Of a DNA stretch of 64,000 nucleotides, positions 26,325-37,242 are shown one piece after another. The notes beneath the pieces were generated by a model. It was not told the origin of the DNA, ran no database searches, and worked only from the letters and a program-made list of their open reading frames with translations. The position numbers were made by a program, and so were the translations under genes. This DNA is from Caprella mutica (taxonomy: Eukaryota > Arthropoda > Malacostraca > Amphipoda > Caprellidae): positions 1-64,000 of the forward strand of contig CANNZV010000258.1 in NCBI GenBank assembly GCA_947561585.1, given 5' to 3'. The first letter of the stretch is position 1; each line of letters begins with the position of its first letter.

Positions 26325-26452
26325 TGATCATTCGAGCAATAATTGTTTATTCGATCATTTGGTCATTTGAGCAATTGTTCATTCGAGCAATTGTTTTTTC
26401 AAGCAATAATGGTTCTCGAGCAATTGTCTTTCGAGAAATTTACCGGATTCCT
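26325..26452 (-). repeat. Right inverted arm, 14-16 bp tandem units
   Basis: About six diverged units (GAGCAATTGTTCATTC type) are the reverse complement of the left arm and end in GAGAAATTTACC. The retrotransposon LTR lies immediately to the left, only about 6 bp away. Confidence 0.8.
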
Positions 26453-27194
26453 CATCACAGTGACTCTTTTTTTGGATATAATATCATCATAGTGACTCTT
26501 TTTTTGGATATAATATCATCACAGTGACTCTTTTTTTGGATATAATATCATCACAGTGATTCTTTATTTTGATTTAATATCATCACAGTGATTCTTTTTT
26601 TGGATATAATATCATCACAGTGATTCTTTATTTTGATATAATATCATCACAGTGATTCTTTTTTTGGATAGAATATCATCACAGTGATTCTTTATTTTGA
26701 TATAATATCATCACAGTGACTCTTTTTTTGGATATAATATCATCACAGTGACTCTTTTTTCGGATATAATATCATCACAGTGATTCTTTATTTTGATATA
26801 ATATTATCACAGTGACTCTTTTTTTGGATATAATATCATCACAGTGACTCTTTTTTCGGATATAATATCATCACAGTGATTCTTTTTTCGGATATAATAT
26901 CATCACAGTGATTCTTTATTTTGATATAATATCATCACAGTGATTCTTTTTTTGGATATAATATCATCACAGTGATTCTTTTTTTGGATATAATATCATC
27001 ACAGTGACTCTTTTTTCGGATATAATATCATCACAGTGACTCTTTTTTCGGATATCACATCATCACAGTGACTCTTTTTTCGGATATCACATCATCACAG
27101 TGATTCTTTATTTTGATATATTATCATCACAGTGATTCTTTTTTCGGATATAATATCATCACAGTGATTCCTTTTTCGGATATCACATCATCAC
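26453..27194. repeat. 32-bp satellite array (right subfamily)
   Basis: About 23 monomers of 32 bp share CATCATCACAGTGACTCTTT with the left array. In place of the CTGATAGTAC segment they carry GGATATAATAT, with a minority GGATATCACAT form near the right end. They are more uniform than the left monomers and lack the left array's higher-order variants. The array fades into unique sequence at about 27195. Confidence 0.95.
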
Positions 27195-27950
27195 TATAAC
27201 TATTCTTTCCCATAGTCTGTAATTTATAGTTGGGACAATAATTGATTATTTTTTCAGGAACCATTTGTTTCGATTTTGCAGCGATCAGGTTGAAGGTCAA
27301 TCAGGTTGAAGGTCAATCAGGTTGAAGGTCAATCATAACTCAAAAACATTCAATCAAATTGCCCGTAATTTCGTTTGTTTCTAATCCATGAATCATTTAA
27401 TTAGATTTTGGGTCAAGGTCACGGAAAATACAAATTGAACGAAAAAAGTAGCGACCGCGGGGTTATACGCTCTACGAGTGCCAGTTATAGATCACAAATA
27501 ATCAAATAATTCTTCAATTCTATGTACAAAGAATTAATCTAATTCGTACTAATTTGACAGACGGAACAGTGCAGTTCTCAGAGTGAGTCAGTAGTATAAA
27601 TTATCTCAGAATCTGTTTGCTCCTAGTGATCTTTATCAACATTATACCAGTAATTGCTAGTGATTTTAAAGCATTCTCTTCAAATTTATTCACCCACTAA
27701 ATCAAAGAGAAATAATGTGCAAAATATTCTAGAGTTGTGTTTAGAAAAGGATGGAATGTGATCGACTCTACACTACATACACAGTAACACTACATGTAAT
27801 TTAATTACACTTTAATTTAATTTATTACACTTACACTTTAATTTTTAATATATTTAATTAATGTAATTTAATTTAGTAAATAGTTTCTTCTGGCGAATGA
27901 TTATATACGAGATAAAATGTCTGATGCCATGAAGCAGCCATCGATCGTTT
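27195..27950. other. Non-coding AT-rich stretch
   Basis: I see no gene here. The only structured parts are the three-copy 16-bp repeat at 27286-27333 and AT-rich low-complexity sequence around 27790-27880. Confidence 0.6.
27286..27333. repeat. 16-bp direct repeat, three perfect copies
   Basis: The unit CAGGTTGAAGGTCAAT is repeated head to tail at 27286, 27302 and 27318 without mismatch. Confidence 0.95.
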
Positions 27951-27998
27951 AATTTTTTAGACTTTATTTCAGTATTAAGTACAGAAGTCTAAAAAATT
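27951..27998. repeat. Perfect 14-bp inverted repeat (hairpin)
   Basis: AATTTTTTAGACTT at 27951-27964 is perfectly inverted at 27985-27998, with a 20-bp loop. It could be a tiny MITE remnant or a chance hairpin. The flanks show no clear duplication. Confidence 0.6.
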
Positions 27999-29556
27999 AT
28001 AGGTACCCTACTTTATTATAATTCAAATAGTTTAAATAAATCAGATTGGTATCAATTTATTGATATATTCTGAGATGTAAGGGAACTTGAAGAGGTCAGG
28101 AGGAAAAGTGTTGTTCTATTTACCTGTTCCATCATTCCTGAAACCCTTACTTGTATATAAATTCGATTTAACATAAATTCGAAATGTTCAGATCCGTTCT
28201 TAGATGCTGTTACATCCAATTTTTCATTATAGAGCACAGTGGATTATATCGTGAAAATAATGACTATCTGACCTTTAAATGTTAAATAATAATTAATATA
28301 TTCAGTAAAAATATATGTAATTAACTAATTTTACAAGAAGATTTAAGAATATTGTTACTAAATGTATGTATATATCTTAACTAAGTTAACTTGTGCTTAT
28401 GAGACTAAAAGAACAATACTCTCAATGTAGTACAAATTAATATTGGTTTTGATCAGTTAACAGTTTCTGATAGCAATAACATAATACAAACCATTAACTT
28501 ATATGAACTAAATAATAATGTTATAGCACTCAGACTCCAATGATTTTAACTTGTGATAAATAAACTTATGATAAGGTTTATAATTACATGCATTAATTTC
28601 AACTATTTAACCATTAATAATTACATATCACGCGCACTGATAAATTACTCTCAGTTCTAAGCAGCAATTGCATGGTTTGATTTTATGCTCTTACATCTTC
28701 TTTCCATAAATTATAATTAGCAAATTGTATTATGTTGAGGTAGTGTAAAAAAAGTAAAATGATATGAGTTGCTGCAGCTATTCTCCAAATTCTCCATAAA
28801 TCTTTGCATTAAAGTCAGTGGTTGAGTGAGAGGATTAAGAGCATCTTCCTCTACATATCAATTACCGCACAACCACAAAGGCGACTGACAAGCTCATAGT
28901 TTCGATAGAACAAACCTTCTTGTACAATCTACAGACTTTGATTGATATTTAGATCTTTGGTGGTCCAATTATATTCAATTGGTTCAACTTACCTATAATG
29001 GCTCTGTAAAGTTACTGAAATTATTTATAGATATATTATATTCACAGATAATTGGATTAACTTTCTTACAAGAAAACATTGATGTTCAGTTTTGGATAAT
29101 TTACACACCTTCGTTTGTAAGATCTCAATTTCTCGAATATTCTCGACGCTTAATTTCCTTACCTAAAATCGTTGTATTGTAATTGTGTTTTATTTACTCA
29201 ATGACTAAGCACATTGGTTGAAAACTTTATACTACTTTAAATAAAATAAAAAATAGTTAAACAACGTGGAAAATATGCAAAGAAAATAGGAAAAATTATG
29301 TTCTTTACATATTTTCATGCAGTTTAATTATTTTTTATTACATATTTTTAGAGTAGTATGAAGCTTTCATTTTTAGGGAAGTAAACCATTATTCATGCAT
29401 TTATTATACAGTCTAATACAAGACAGGTGATGACATTCCTCGCAATTAAGTACATACTGACTTTATAGATAAATGTAGTAGCTTCTGTGGTCTATTATTT
29501 TCAAATAACAGATAAGTTATTTTATGGGACATTCATGATTCTTACACAACTCACTT
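27999..29556. other. Unique AT-rich DNA without recognisable genes
   Basis: Only short ORFs (under 90 codons) occur, with no recognisable domain, no splice-consistent coding pattern and strong AT bias. No structured repeat was noticed. Confidence 0.55.
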
Positions 29557-29968
29557 CCCAGGTAACAAAAAATTATCCCCGGGATATTCCGGGGAAATTC
29601 CTTAGGATTATTCCCTCGATATCCCCATCATTATCGAGGGGAATAATGATGGGATTTAAATATATTATCCCTGGAATATTCCCTCGATTACAAGGGAAGA
29701 GCAAGGAATACCGACATTATTATTCCCTCGCTAATAAGGGAATAAAATTGAGATGAGGAGATATTCCCTCAATATTGAGGAGATCAAATGGGATTATTCC
29801 CTGGATATCTAGAATAGAGGAAGAATATAAAAATAAGAATACCAAAATTAATTTTTCCTAGCATGTACAGCATTTGTACGTGTACGTTTGACTTTACATG
29901 AATTAGTTGAATGATACATATTTTTATATACAAATTAAATGGAAAGAAATGGAGAATGAAATGAAGTG

Positions 29969-30041
29969 ATGTTTCCGGGTCTCGAACCAGCATCTTGTTG
30001 ACTTCTGCTTGCGATGCTAACCACCCGATCATCCTGGACAC
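29969..30041 (-). ncRNA. tRNA-like (SINE-head-like) segment with a perfect B box
   Basis: On the minus strand the sequence contains GGTTCGAGACC (29978-29988), an exact match to the RNA polymerase III B-box consensus GGTTCGANNCC. About 37 bp upstream is an A-box-like GGGTGGTTAGCATC. The spacing suits a tRNA. Stems can be drawn only partly, so this is more likely a tRNA-derived relic or SINE promoter captured by the element than a working tRNA gene. Confidence 0.5.
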
Positions 30042-30172
30042 AGTAGAAGTAGGATTATTAATGAACTTTATGCAATATGATAACTCAAATTTATCTTTAG
30101 GTTATCATCGTTAAATATAGTTTCATATTACATAGATTATTATTTTTTTTATAATCGTTTCTTTTATAATTT

Positions 30173-31060
30173 TTAGGGATTCAACTATTTTTCACTAATT
30201 CCTGGAGTATTCCCTCGATATAGTTAGGGAATCAACTATATTTTAGTAATTCCTGGAATATTCATTCGATATCCTTAGGGGATCACCAAATTTTCAGTAA
30301 TTCTTGGAATGTTCCCTCGATATCGATAGGGAATCAACTAATTTTCACTAATTCCTGGAATACTCCCTCGATTTCGGAAAGGGATCAACTAGTAGGGGAT
30401 CAACTAATTTTCTTTAATTCCTGGAATATTCTCTCGATATCGTTAGGGGATCAACTAATTTTCACTAATTCCTGGAACATTCCCTCGATTTTGGAAAGGG
30501 ATCGACTAGTATTCATTAATTCCTGGAATATTCCCTTGCTATCATTAGGGGATCAACTAATTTTCTCTAATTCCTAGAATATTCCCTCGATTTCGGAAAG
30601 AGATCAACTAATTTTCATTTATTCCTGGAATTTTTCTCGATATCGTTAGTGAGTGAAGTAATTTTCATTAATCCTTGGATTATTCCCTCGATATCATTTG
30701 GGATCACCTAATTATCACTAATTCTTTGAATATTCCATCGATATCGTTAGGGGTTCAACTAATTTCACTAATTCCTTGAATATTCCCTCGTTATCGTTAG
30801 AGGATCAACTAGTTTTCAGCAATTCCTTGAATATTCCCTCGATATCGATAGAAATCAAAAAAATTTCACTAATTCCTGGAATATTCCTTCGATATCGATA
30901 GGGATCAAATAATATTCACTAATTCCTGGAATATTCCCTCAATATCGATAGGGATCAATTAATTTTCACTAATTCCTTGAAAATTCCCTCGATATCGTTA
31001 GAGGATCACCTAATTTTCACTATTCCTTGGAATATTCCCTCGATATCATTTTACGATAGC
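30173..31060. repeat. 51-bp minisatellite inside the TIR element
   Basis: About 17 diverged units are spaced 49-52 bp apart, with one 67-bp spacing at about 30363-30430. They share TTCCTGGAATATTCCCTCGA, then TATCG(A/T)TAGGGGATCAACTA and TTTTCACTAA. Each unit holds an internal inverted pair, TCCCTCGATATCG against TAGGGA, so single units may fold. Confidence 0.9.
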
Positions 31061-31403
31061 GGATGATGAGGGAATATATAGATATCGAGGGAATATTCCG
31101 GAAATATCTCAATGTTACCTGGGTAATAGAGAGTTAGGAACAATTATAAATATTCACCTTATGGTGTTTTTTGTCTATAAATATCAATAATAATCAGTCA
31201 TTACAGAAATAATTGAGTAATAATTGACTAGAGGTAACTTAAATTTACTAGTCGCATTAAAGATCTTGTTTGAAATAATATTTTACGTCTGTTATCACTG
31301 AAGTGTCAGATTATTGAATCAAGAAATAATAATTTCCTCTTTTAGTTCACTGATTAAAACTAACACCCGACTATTACAAGTTTCCATCAGTTGAACAGTT
31401 TGT

Positions 31404-31497
31404 GTCCGGAAAACTGCCAGGCGGAAAACTGCCGAAGCGGAAAACTGCCATGTGGAAAACTGACAGGCGGAAAACTGCCAGTCACTTAATGGGAATT
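31404..31497 (+). repeat. Left 15-bp-unit arm
   Basis: Units CGGAAAACTGCCAGG and variants (GAAGCGGAAAACTGCCAT, GTGGAAAACTGACAGG) are in tandem, ending in CCAGTCACTTA. Confidence 0.85.
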
Positions 31498-32530
31498 TAT
31501 ATATTTTTTTACTTTTATTATTTAGTTATAAACACATTCAAAGAACATTTTAATTAGAAAAACGGCGTCAGCCCTTCGTTAAGGGATTAAGGGGACATTC
31601 ATTTCTACAGTAATAACAAAATAGATAGTGGATTACTTAATATCCAAATGAAAATTACAATCCAACAAAGCTACCTCATTAAACACACAGTAAACCAAAG
31701 CAACAATTACCATTTTATACTTATTTGCTATGTCACGTAAATTTTAAAAAACATGTTAAGTTACGTATATAGTCCCTCGTTTTTAATTTCCTATATTAAT
31801 GTCAGCAATATAACCTTTGGTTCAAAAGCAAACGTCAAACCCCGCGTACTGATTTGTGATTAATAGCTAATCTTAAATTATACAATAAATTAGGTGAATG
31901 TTAAATCAACATATATGTATGTTCAATATTTATTATATTTACATTTTTTTTCTCCATGTCAATTGCACAACTCCTTCATTTTTACAATATTCATTTATAT
32001 GTAACAAGTATTATTAATTAATATACAATCCAATTCGATCGAGTGAAATTGTCAGAGAATTAGGTACTATTGGTAGGTAATGGCAGTTTGATAATCATAA
32101 ATGTTGTGTTGCAAATTCTAAATATTTCACAAAAATAGATCGAAGTTGTTATATAATGAGTTTGAAGTCTAGCTTGTTCAATTGTCAAATTATGAAAAAA
32201 AAATTTAGACAGTTAGCGCGTTATGAACTGATAATTTAAAGATGCGTTGTGCAAATAAATATATTGCACTCTGTCCCTAATACTAATATTCCTTTGTTTC
32301 TTCTCTTAGTATTTTAAACCTTTACTAAGAAAGATTTTAGTTTTTAATTTCTATATTATATTTCATTTATATCTTTAATATTTATGTATTTACATATTTT
32401 TCTATTAAATTGTCTACATTTAATTATTATTTTTGTTTTGTATACTAAATAAAAATGAATGTTCCTTAACTCTTTAACGTTGGGCGAACAACATTTTCAT
32501 AAATTAAAATGTTACTATTGACTAAAGTCA

Positions 32531-32648
32531 TTAAATTGCCAGTAAGTGACTGGCAGCTTTCCGCCTGGCAGTTTTCCGCTTCGGTATAGTTTTCCGCCTG
32601 GCAGTCTTCCGCCTGGCAGTTTTCCGCCTGGTAGTTTTCCGTGTACCA
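32531..32648 (-). repeat. Right 15-bp-unit arm
   Basis: This is the inverted counterpart, read as TTTTCCGCCTGGCAG repeats on the plus strand, beginning at TAAGTGACTGGC. It has about two more units than the left arm. Confidence 0.85.
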
Positions 32649-33142
32649 TTGGAAATCTTTCCAGAAAGTGTTGTTCAAAATGTGGTTGAACCTGCGTAAA
32701 ACTTCCAGTGTTTAAAAGATTTGTCACAACAAAAACTCTTGTTCTTTTGAAAACTGCATTTGGAGGGTTTCGAATAGGAGATACAAATTAACGGCGAACT
32801 GATTTTTATAAAGATATCAATTTTACCTTCAAAAAAAAAACTTTCATATGGTAATTATTTGTTTTATTTTATCTTATTTTTTTACGAAAAACTGTAGAAT
32901 TTAATGTTTTTACATCCATATAAAATGAAATATACTCTTATGATATTTTTTCATATGCTCGCGCAAGCCCTTTTTATTTACTTTTTTTAATTCGCTGTAG
33001 GATGTTTAATTTTTGTCGTAACTTATATTGGTTTATTATGATAGATGCAAAAAAAAAGTGAACAAAAAAACTGTATTTTTAGAAAATTTCTAGCATTGAT
33101 AGTTTGTAAAATAAACTAGTTTGAAAATGGGTTTCCTTTTTT
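32649..33142. other. Non-coding AT-rich stretch
   Basis: No gene is seen. The right edge is a T-tract followed by GCGCCACCCTGTA, the reverse complement of TACAGGGTGGCGC. That resembles the tip of mariner-type inverted repeats, but I found no partner end. Confidence 0.5.
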
Positions 33143-33146
33143 TTGC

Positions 33147-33431
33147 GCCACCCTGTATAGTTTTGTAATGTTTATTAAGGAGTGAGTACTATGAGGCTTT
33201 TTCTCTTGTGATTTCAGTTTCTTTTAATTTGTATTGTTCAGAGAATGGGTGACTAAATTTCACAATTTAGGGTAACTGGAAAATATAATTACTGTAAAAG
33301 TAATTACTTTCGCTGTGCATTTATTCTCTATTGCACAGGTTCGTGTTGCTTAGGGCTTATTTAATTTTTTAGATTGCACTAAATTTGGTGGAAAACTACT
33401 ACAAAGTAACGGGGCTTCATCAGTAATCACA
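33147..33431 (-). repeat. LTR-like repeat, copy 1
   Basis: On the minus strand it runs from TGTGATTACTGATGAAGCCC to TACAGGGTGGC. It recurs at 36961-37242 and, shortened, at 42889-43009, flanking the gag-bearing unit in direct orientation. This is why I suspect an LTR. Ends and length are not proven. Confidence 0.5.
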
Positions 33432-33956
33432 GTTTATTCAATAGATAATTATTTACACCATGGAACACTTGCTGCAGAGACACATCGCTTGTCTAACAAT
33501 ATCTATCAGGAGCAGGAGGTGAAGTTTGTAGTAAGGTTACAAATTCAATAGGACAACCAACCCTAGCAACACTCTAACGGCTACTGACTAGTTTCAAGAT
33601 TCAAGCTAATGATATCAGATGCCTTAAGTTGCCACTGGTTCTCAGATTCATAGCCAAGTGCTCTAAAGATCAAAATAATAAATTCTTAACACCTCCTCAC
33701 ACAGCTCGATAGTAGCTGAAATAAGAAAAAGTATTCCATCTTTAATTTCTACAATCATAAAATATGTTTCTTAAAATTCACACAATACAAAAAGTCTAAA
33801 CATAAAATAATCTACTAATTTCTATAGAAAAGTTTCTTTTTTTCAAAGGTTCAGTCCGACTGAGGTCCCGTTAGATAGAGGTCCAGTCCGACATTCAGCA
33901 GGAGAGGCCCGGGAAGGCCGAGCACTGATTCTGACCGGCGCATCCCACTCGGTGAC

Positions 33957-34708
33957 GATTCCAGGACAATAACCCCCCGTGCAAAAACCCCCCGCGGTCA
34001 AATAAACCCCGTGCAATATACCCCCCGGACAAAAAAACCCCGGACAAGAACCCCCCAAGCAAAAAACCCCCGGTCGATATAAATAGCATGATTCATTTTT
34101 ATTAATATATTAAACATTATTCAATGCGAACCAATAATTATTACATTTTTTTTCTCGAAAATATGACAATTTTTTTTTGCAAAATAAGGTATACCCAATT
34201 ACCTATTTTATAGTTAAAATAAGTACAGTATACATTTTGTCACTATCAAACCTGGCCGGGGGGGGGGGGGGGCAAGTCCCCCCCCAAACCCCCCCAATCG
34301 GATCGCTAACCTAACCTTAGGTGCACTATATCTCTTTATATTTATAGCATATAGTAATTTTATTAATAAAAAATTAATTAAAATTAATTAAAATTAATTA
34401 TGCGTTTTACATCGACCGGGGTTTTTTGCATCGGGGGTTTCTTGCTTGGGGGGTTCTTGTCCGGGGGGTATTTGTCCGGGGGGTTTATTGTACGGGGGGT
34501 TTATTGTACGGGGGGTTTATTGTACGGGGGGTTTATTGTACGGGGGGTTTATTGTACGGGGGGTATATTGTACGGGGGGTATATTGCACGGGGGGTATAT
34601 TGCACGGGGAGTATATTGCACGGGGAGTATATTGCACGGGGAGTATATTGCACGGGGGGTTTTTGACCGCGGGTTTTTTTTTGCACGGGGGGTTATTGTC
34701 CTGTCACC
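33957..34708. mobile_element. G-rich inverted-repeat element (copy 1) with apparent 9-bp target duplication
   Basis: The left arm (33957-34085) is C-rich: CAGGACAATAACCCCCC, then short units with C4-C6 runs. The right arm (34405-34708) is its inverted, longer G-rich counterpart. The right arm is a tandem array of about 17 units of 16 bp, GGGGGGTTTATTGTAC and GGGGGGTATATTGCAC types. CTCGGTGAC flanks both sides (33948-33956 and 34709-34717), consistent with a 9-bp target duplication. The centre is AT-rich, with a 15-G run at 34258-34272 followed by C runs. Glycine-rich ORFs across the array are translation artefacts. Confidence 0.75.
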
Positions 34709-35164
34709 CTCGGTGACCGTGATCCACTTCTTCCGAGCGAGACAGCATCGACCCCCCAGAACCTCCTCCAGTACCTGCGGATGGAAAGGCAGTATCAAAT
34801 TTTGGAAAATAATTGAACATTCACAGAATACACCTTGTATACCTACTTTATACCTACATAATGGAATATATTTCTAACTCTAGTAAAATTTTCAATAAAC
34901 TATTGAAGAACAAAAACTTTATCAGATCAAGAACGAATTATAACCTACAAGCAATAGTATGTACATATATACGATCAATCAACCATAGTTCATGAATGAA
35001 CTCTCAAAATATACTAAATCCAGGACACTAGCAAATTAACCTTTCTCACAATATCAACATTAACAGGAATACGAAATCAATCACACTAGAAACTACAGTT
35101 TTTTTAATCTAATCACAGGGATCCATTCTGAAACATTTCAGCAAATTCACCAAAACTGACCAAT

Positions 35165-35347
35165 TTAATAATCATCACTCGACAACACACCAATACACTT
35201 AGAGAAACAATCACACTCCACTTTTATCCTTTTCCCACTTTTATTGCATACTGATAGTTTACCCAAGTAGCTGATCTTTCGTTTACGTACAATCTGTGGA
35301 CTGATAGGAGTTTTCTGTAAGTGACTCCCGTCCATCGAATTCTCCAC
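35165..35347 (-). CDS. Small ORF in frame after the Gag TAG, copy 1
   Basis: Immediately downstream of the Gag stop (TAG at 35351-35353) the same frame stays open for about 61 codons. The product is basic, with several cysteines (K-R-K-I-S and C-D-C-F-S-K-C). I do not recognise it. It could be the true Gag C terminus separated by one nonsense change. Copy 2 has the same TAG, but the copies are too young for that to show selection. Confidence 0.25.
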   Translation of the reverse strand: MENSMDGSHLQKTPISPQIVRKRKISYLGKLSVCNKSGKRIKVECDCFSKCIGVLSSDDY

Positions 35348-35350
35348 ACC

Positions 35351-36943
35351 CTAACTGTATTCAGAAAACAGTCGTCGCTTTCGTCCGAACTCGTTCACTC
35401 TATTCCTAAGAGAACCTCTAGTCTTGAGATTATCATTGGAAATAGAAGGTTCCTCGCCTTTGAATGGAATTTCTCCATCAAGGTGTCCCTCAGCTCGCCG
35501 CATACAGTTACTAACTTTATTTAACGAAGTCTTCTCACCAAGACTTCCGACAAGAGAGGCATCATCTTTGAAATCTTTGTGGTTAGTCTTAATCTCATCA
35601 GTTTCTCTATAATCAATGTATCTCGTTGCGTTACAATGCTCTGAGAGATTATCACCTGCATCACCAATGCCGGTCCTTTGCCGTTGTGGATAACACTCAC
35701 TGTTCATATGATCATACCTACCACATCGGTAGCACTTTGCATTTTGGGTTTGAAGCCCACCCTGCATAAAGGAGTTTCTTTTATAATCGAAAGATCGATG
35801 CAAGACTGTATTGTGTTTTTCTGATCCACACTTAACACACTTAATTCCCCTCTTGCAATCCTTAACAAAGTGCCGATCTAAACATGAATAGCAGAGCTTT
35901 AGTTCTCTTACTAATCTAATTTTTTCGTAATATTTCATCTTTTCAAACACAACACACTCACGCAAATGATGCTGACAACTTTCACAAACTGGACATCTCT
36001 TTTCAAACTCTGCACAACCTATTTTTTTAGGTTCTATATCTTTTGTACATATAAACTCATCATCGGGCTCACACTTAGAACTTACTTCCAAGTTTTCACT
36101 CTGAACATTACTAAACAAGACTCTCTGCTTAGTTGATATTTCCTTACCTTTATCAACTGTAGCTAACCCAAGACCAAAAACAGGTTGATTTAAAATGTCA
36201 GCTTCTCTTTGAACCCACAAGATATTCGAAATTGACTTCCTTGTTTTCAGCCCTTGCATTGTATACCTGACGACTCCAACTATGTACCATGTACACGGGC
36301 AACTTACCAACTACGATCCTCAACTCATTATATCCATTAAGCTGATCAAATTCAGTTCCTCTTCCCATCATATTTTTTATTTTTTATGTAGGAACATAGC
36401 AAAATCGCCTAGTGCCTCTCCATCATTTCCTCGGACTGTAGGCCACGACTTCAGTTTGTCTATGAATCTACGTGCCAAGTTAAACGAGTCTCCGTATTTT
36501 TTGTCTAAGCAAGTCATGGCAAGGTGAAAGGAGTCCTTCAAATCTTCACGAAAACAACTTCGAACCAGATCCCTTGCATCCCCTGAAGTGTACATCTCCA
36601 GATAATGGTATTTTTCAGCCTCTGCTGAACAAAATTGTTCAATCATCTGTGCAAATGCGAGTTTAAACTGAATAAATTTCTCTATATCATTGCCCGAAAA
36701 CACTAGCGGAGACCGATATGGAAGCAACATTCTTCGCTGCATACTGGTTAAGCCCTGAGTCACATCTCTCAGTACCATTTCCAATTTGGTTGCCTCCTCA
36801 CAGCATTCAGACTCTTTTCCGTGATTAGAGCTAACTCTTGTATTGCCATTGCAATTATGTTTCGTCTTTTAAGGTACCGCAGGAGTTGGAAGCTCATCTA
36901 ACTCCTTGAGAAACTTTGCCAAACATTCCCGTTCAATTGGTCT
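35351..36943 (-). pseudogene. gag: BEL/Pao-like Gag fragment, copy 1 (5'-truncated)
   Basis: The order on the minus strand is as follows. The last residues of the coiled-coil region end at a TAA (about 36870-36872). A DUF1759-like capsid segment comes next (36784-36377, with FSGNDIEKFIQFKLAF and the DARDLVRSCF-to-RFIDKLKSWP stretch). After a frameshift there is a segment resembling the V-Q-R-E-A-D...PVFG region. A zinc-binding tail follows in the 319-codon ORF 36310-35351, with a C-P-V-C/H/C cluster, a C-x2-C-x3-H-x4-C knuckle, C-x2-C-x4-H and a final C-x2-C-x4-H-x4-C. This layout fits BEL/Pao-type Gags. No protease, reverse transcriptase or integrase follows. At least two frameshifts plus a stop make it a pseudogene. 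Confidence 0.75.
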
Positions 36944-36960
36944 GGCCAATTTTTTTTGGC

Positions 36961-37242
36961 GCCACCCTGTATAGTTTTGTAATGTTTATTAAGGAGTGAG
37001 TACTATGAGGCTTTTTCTCTTGTGATTTCAGTTTCTTTTAATTTGTATTGTTCAGAGAATGGGTGACTAAATTTCACAATTTAGGGTAACTGGAAAATAT
37101 AATTACTGTAAAAGTAATTACTTTCGCTGTGCATTTATTCTCTATTGCACAGGTTCGTGTTGCTTAGGGCTTATTTAATTTTTTAGGTCAGTAAATTTGG
37201 TGGAAAACTACTACAAAGTAACGGGGCTTCATCAGTAATCAC
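36961..37242 (-). repeat. LTR-like repeat, copy 2
   Basis: Nearly identical to 33147-33431. It lies downstream (minus strand) of the gag pseudogene of copy 2, where a 3' LTR would be. Confidence 0.5.

Larger units (their letters stand above)
20272..26452. mobile_element. Inverted-repeat (foldback-like) element inside the satellite, hosting an LTR retrotransposon
   Basis: The two ends are inverted copies. The left arm runs inward from AGGTTCTAGGTAAATTTC; the right arm, read on the minus strand, begins AGGAATCCGGTAAATTTC. Both continue CTCGAAAGACAATTGCTCGA. Each arm is a short tandem array of 14-16 bp units centred on AATTGCTCGAA. The satellite stops exactly at each outer end. I could not find a clean target-site duplication, and satellite sequence on both sides makes one hard to recognise. 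No transposase is encoded outside the retrotransposon. The architecture resembles Drosophila FB or Galileo ends, but no family can be assigned. Confidence 0.7.
29557..31123. mobile_element. Non-autonomous TIR element with internal minisatellite
   Basis: The perfect 11-bp termini CCCAGGTAACA (29557-29567) and TGTTACCTGGG (31113-31123) are inverted, with weaker similarity for another 30 bp (TTCCGG, TTCCCTCGATATC). The interior has three parts. The first is a left zone of TTCCCTCGATATC-type palindromic segments (29570-29800), the second a non-repetitive middle with a tRNA-like stretch, and the third a 51-bp minisatellite. No transposase is encoded. The flanks (CACTT and TAATA) do not give an obvious target duplication. 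Confidence 0.7.
31401..32648. mobile_element. Inverted-repeat element with 15-bp tandem-unit arms
   Basis: Arms at 31404-31497 (plus) and 32531-32648 (minus) are inverted copies built from a 15-bp unit, GGCGGAAAACTGCCA, with about five copies on the left and seven on the right. Homology continues inward through GCCAGTCACTTA and outward to GTCCGGAAAAC against ACACGGAAAAC. The interior of about 1 kb is AT-rich and non-coding. I found no clear target duplication. The short ORFs crossing the right arm only translate the repeat (glycine-lysine-leucine-proline runs) and are not genes. Confidence 0.78.
33143..36946. repeat. 3.8-kb tandem duplication, copy 1
   Basis: The sequence from GCGCCACCCTGTA through the gag fragment ending CAATTGGTCT repeats at 36957-40771 with only scattered differences. 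The offset changes from 3814 to 3830 bp because the G-rich array gained about one 16-bp unit in copy 2. Copy 1 ends in the middle of the Gag coiled-coil region, so the duplication junction is not at an element end. A collapsed or uncollapsed haplotype in the assembly is an alternative explanation. Confidence 0.92.

Noticed and set aside
29784..30041. 85-codon ORF on the minus strand
   Set aside because: Its N-terminal part translates the tRNA-like segment; no protein feature.
32466..32727. Two ORFs with GGKLPGGKLP-like repeats
   Set aside because: They translate the right arm of the 15-bp-unit element in two frames.
32760..33158. Mariner-type MITE ending in GCGCCACCCTGTA
   Set aside because: Only one end is visible. 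No inverted partner was found upstream.
34400..34877. Overlapping glycine-rich ORFs across the G-rich array, also at 38206-38707
   Set aside because: All three frames are open because the 16-bp unit has no stops. The products are array translations, not proteins under selection.
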